Source of the DNA: Chloroflexota bacterium | Lineage (GTDB): Bacteria; Chloroflexota; UBA6077; CF-72 | Direction: 5' to 3' | Length of the DNA: 16,359 nt | Assembly (NCBI GenBank): GCA_019247135.1 | Contig: JAFAPL010001067.1 | Coordinates: 1 to 16,359, forward strand | Program-made: the position numbers and the translations under genes | The notes under the pieces: generated by a model | Seen by the model: only the letters and a program-made list of their open reading frames with translations | Told to the model about the DNA's origin: nothing | The model's database searches: none | Part shown: one piece after another, positions 15,361-16,359 of the stretch | Numbering within the stretch: position 1 is the first letter of the stretch | How the letters are laid out: every line of letters starts with the position of its first letter

Positions 15361-15573
15361 ATGACCACGCCCCCACCCGTTGAGCGGCTCAGCGATCGCC
15401 AGTACGTTGTGCTGCTCATTCGCGCGCTCGTCGACCGCGACAATCGTCTGCTGAGTGGCCAGGTCGGTGGCCCCGACGAAGATGGCGCGGAGCGCTGGGT
15501 GCGTTTCCGCGAGCCGGAGGGCATCAGCAAGGCGGTCCAGGCCTGGCTGAGCGGCCGCAGGAGCGGCGCGTGA
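15361..15573 (+). CDS. Small protein of unknown function (70 residues)
   Basis: The ATG at 15361 encodes 70 residues; a GTG at 15346 would add five. About 58 of 70 codons end in G or C, which supports coding. The core reads as two or three beta strands and a helix: RQYVVLLIRALVDRDNRLLS, then GQVGGPDEDGAERWVRF, then EPEGISKAVQAWLSG. This strand-turn-strand-helix pattern with a GxV and a WVRF/RF motif resembles many tiny uncharacterised proteins of Chloroflexota, by recollection only. AGG (15353-15355) is a weak ribosome binding site. It follows the BTAD regulator by 92 bp. That gap contains a 10-bp palindrome TCAGATCTGA (15281-15290), which may be chance. I cannot assign a function. Confidence 0.5.
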   Translation: MTTPPPVERLSDRQYVVLLIRALVDRDNRLLSGQVGGPDEDGAERWVRFREPEGISKAVQAWLSGRRSGA

Positions 15574-15604
15574 GCGGCGCTTCCGTGCTGGTGTGGGAGC
15601 CGCC

Positions 15605-15676
15605 GTGAGTCGGACTCTGCTTCATCTGTGTTGCGTGGACGACCAGCATTGCGATCGAGGGGGATTTCGTGAATGA
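15605..15676 (+). CDS. Possible 23-residue leader peptide overlapping the SMP-30 start
   Basis: A GTG at 15605, with GGGAG 5-6 nt upstream, opens a 23-codon frame (MSRTLLHLCCVDDQHCDRGG, then FRE) whose TGA overlaps the ATG of the SMP-30 gene as ATGA. The overlap geometry is typical of translational coupling. The peptide is short and Cys-rich, and there is no independent sign that it is made. Confidence 0.2.
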   Translation: MSRTLLHLCCVDDQHCDRGGFRE

Positions 15677-16359
15677 CTCGCAGAACTGAGAAAGTGGTTC
15701 CAGGGTTGGAAAGCATCGTTTCGAGGCGTGCTGCCCTCAGGGCGACGGGCGTCCTGATCGGCGTCGCCGCACTCGCGCCCCGCGCCGTCTTTGCGGCATC
15801 ACCGACGGACCAACAAACGCCGGCCGGGCAGGGTACCCCGCCCAGTGTGATCACCAACCCACCGCGCCAGTGGGGTCCTGACGCGCCGCCCCAGATCTAC
15901 CCGGATCCGGACATCATTGTCGTGGACCCGTCTTTCGGCGGTTACTTGCTCGGCATCACCGCCATTCATCGACTCTGGACCGGCGGAAAGTGGCTGGAAG
16001 GACCCATCTGGTCGAGCGAGGGCAATTACCTCGTGTTCAGCGACGTGCAGGCCAACACTGTCTACCGTCTCGTGTGGGACGACATGCGCGTGACGCCGTT
16101 CCATGCTCCGTCGTTGTATGGCAACGGCAACACCATCGACTTCCAGGGTCGACTGGTGACATGCCAGGACCAGCTCCGCCGACTCGTTCGATTCGAAAAC
16201 GACGGCACGCTGACGGTGCTTGCGGACAACTACCAGGGCAAACAGCTCAACTCGCCAAACGGAGTGGTGCCGCATCCCGACGGCAGCTACTGGTTCACCG
16301 ACCCACCCTACGGCGACCAGTTGTCGGAGGGCCAGCCAGACGCGCCCGGTGGACCGGCG
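15673..16359 (+). CDS. SMP-30/gluconolactonase family protein, Tat-exported, 3' end beyond window
   Basis: The frame is open from ATG 15673 to the right edge (229 codons, no stop), so the gene is cut by the window. A purine run AGGGGG (15658-15663) lies 9 nt before the ATG. The N-terminus has a twin-arginine motif SRRAALR at 17-23 followed by a hydrophobic stretch (VLIGVAALAP) and a cleavage site near AVFA-A (about 41), so the protein should fold in the cytoplasm and be exported by Tat. The mature part starts a six-bladed calcium-dependent propeller: KWLEGPIWSSEGNYLVFSDV carries the metal ligand Glu109, LYGNGNTIDFQGRLVTCQ is a typical blade, and NSPNGVVPHPDGSYWFTDPP holds the ligand Asn196. 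FTDPPYG is characteristic of the gluconolactonase branch. Lactone hydrolysis is likely, with the substrate unknown. The catalytic Asp should lie beyond the edge. Confidence 0.88.
   Translation, partial: MTRRTEKVVPGLESIVSRRAALRATGVLIGVAALAPRAVFAASPTDQQTPAGQGTPPSVITNPPRQWGPDAPPQIYPDPDIIVVDPSFGGYLLGITAIHRLWTGGKWLEGPIWSSEGNYLVFSDVQANTVYRLVWDDMRVTPFHAPSLYGNGNTIDFQGRLVTCQDQLRRLVRFENDGTLTVLADNYQGKQLNSPNGVVPHPDGSYWFTDPPYGDQLSEGQPDAPGGPA

Overview
The window is a GC-rich bacterial chromosomal segment with about twelve recognisable genes and no rRNA, tRNA, CRISPR array or insertion sequence that I can see. The gene mix suggests a soil or thermophile-related Chloroflexota, with Actinobacteria as the alternative. 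It includes a giant BTAD/AAA/TPR regulator, DUF4242 and DUF1801 proteins, a hydantoinase-like amidohydrolase, an exported Pro/Ala/Thr linker and several tiny proteins. This placement is an inference from gene content, not from a marker gene.

Layout. A minus-strand gene runs off the left edge (1-48). Divergent from it is a 1181-residue BTAD regulator (276-3821). Next comes a likely plus-strand operon: a DUF4242 protein (4053-4301), a 63-residue unknown protein (4307-4498) and a SAM methyltransferase (4510-5340). A dihydropyrimidinase/hydantoinase-like hydrolase (5464-6894) and a DUF1801 protein (7032-7430) follow. The middle of the window looks envelope-related: a minus-strand GT87-type membrane glycosyltransferase (7465-8754), a divergent OpgC acyltransferase fused to a secreted esterase (about 8999-11221), and a GH15 trehalase/glucoamylase-type enzyme (11276-13093). 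The right part holds a secreted YncE-like beta-propeller (13309-14409), a second, minimal BTAD regulator (14441-15268), a 70-residue small protein (15361-15573) and the start of a Tat-exported SMP-30/gluconolactonase (15673 to the edge).

How the parts may work together. The two BTAD proteins resemble SARP-type activators. A heptamer direct repeat with 11-bp period (AGGTAAG-N4-AGGTAAG, 3828-3845) lies just downstream of the large regulator and upstream of the DUF4242/methyltransferase operon, the geometry known for SARP operators. The GT87, OpgC-esterase and GH15 genes could build, acylate/deacylate and trim a glucan or trehalose-type envelope sugar; this is a hypothesis from domain content and adjacency.

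Two modes of translation start may coexist. Genes at 276, 4053, 4510 and 15673 have purine-rich Shine-Dalgarno sequences. Genes at 7041, 8754(-), 11276, 13309 and 14441 have no convincing one but carry a TANNNT hexamer 8-14 nt before the start codon, as expected for leaderless or very short-leader transcripts. Three of these hexamers are the identical TAGCGT (the third belongs to the left-edge gene).
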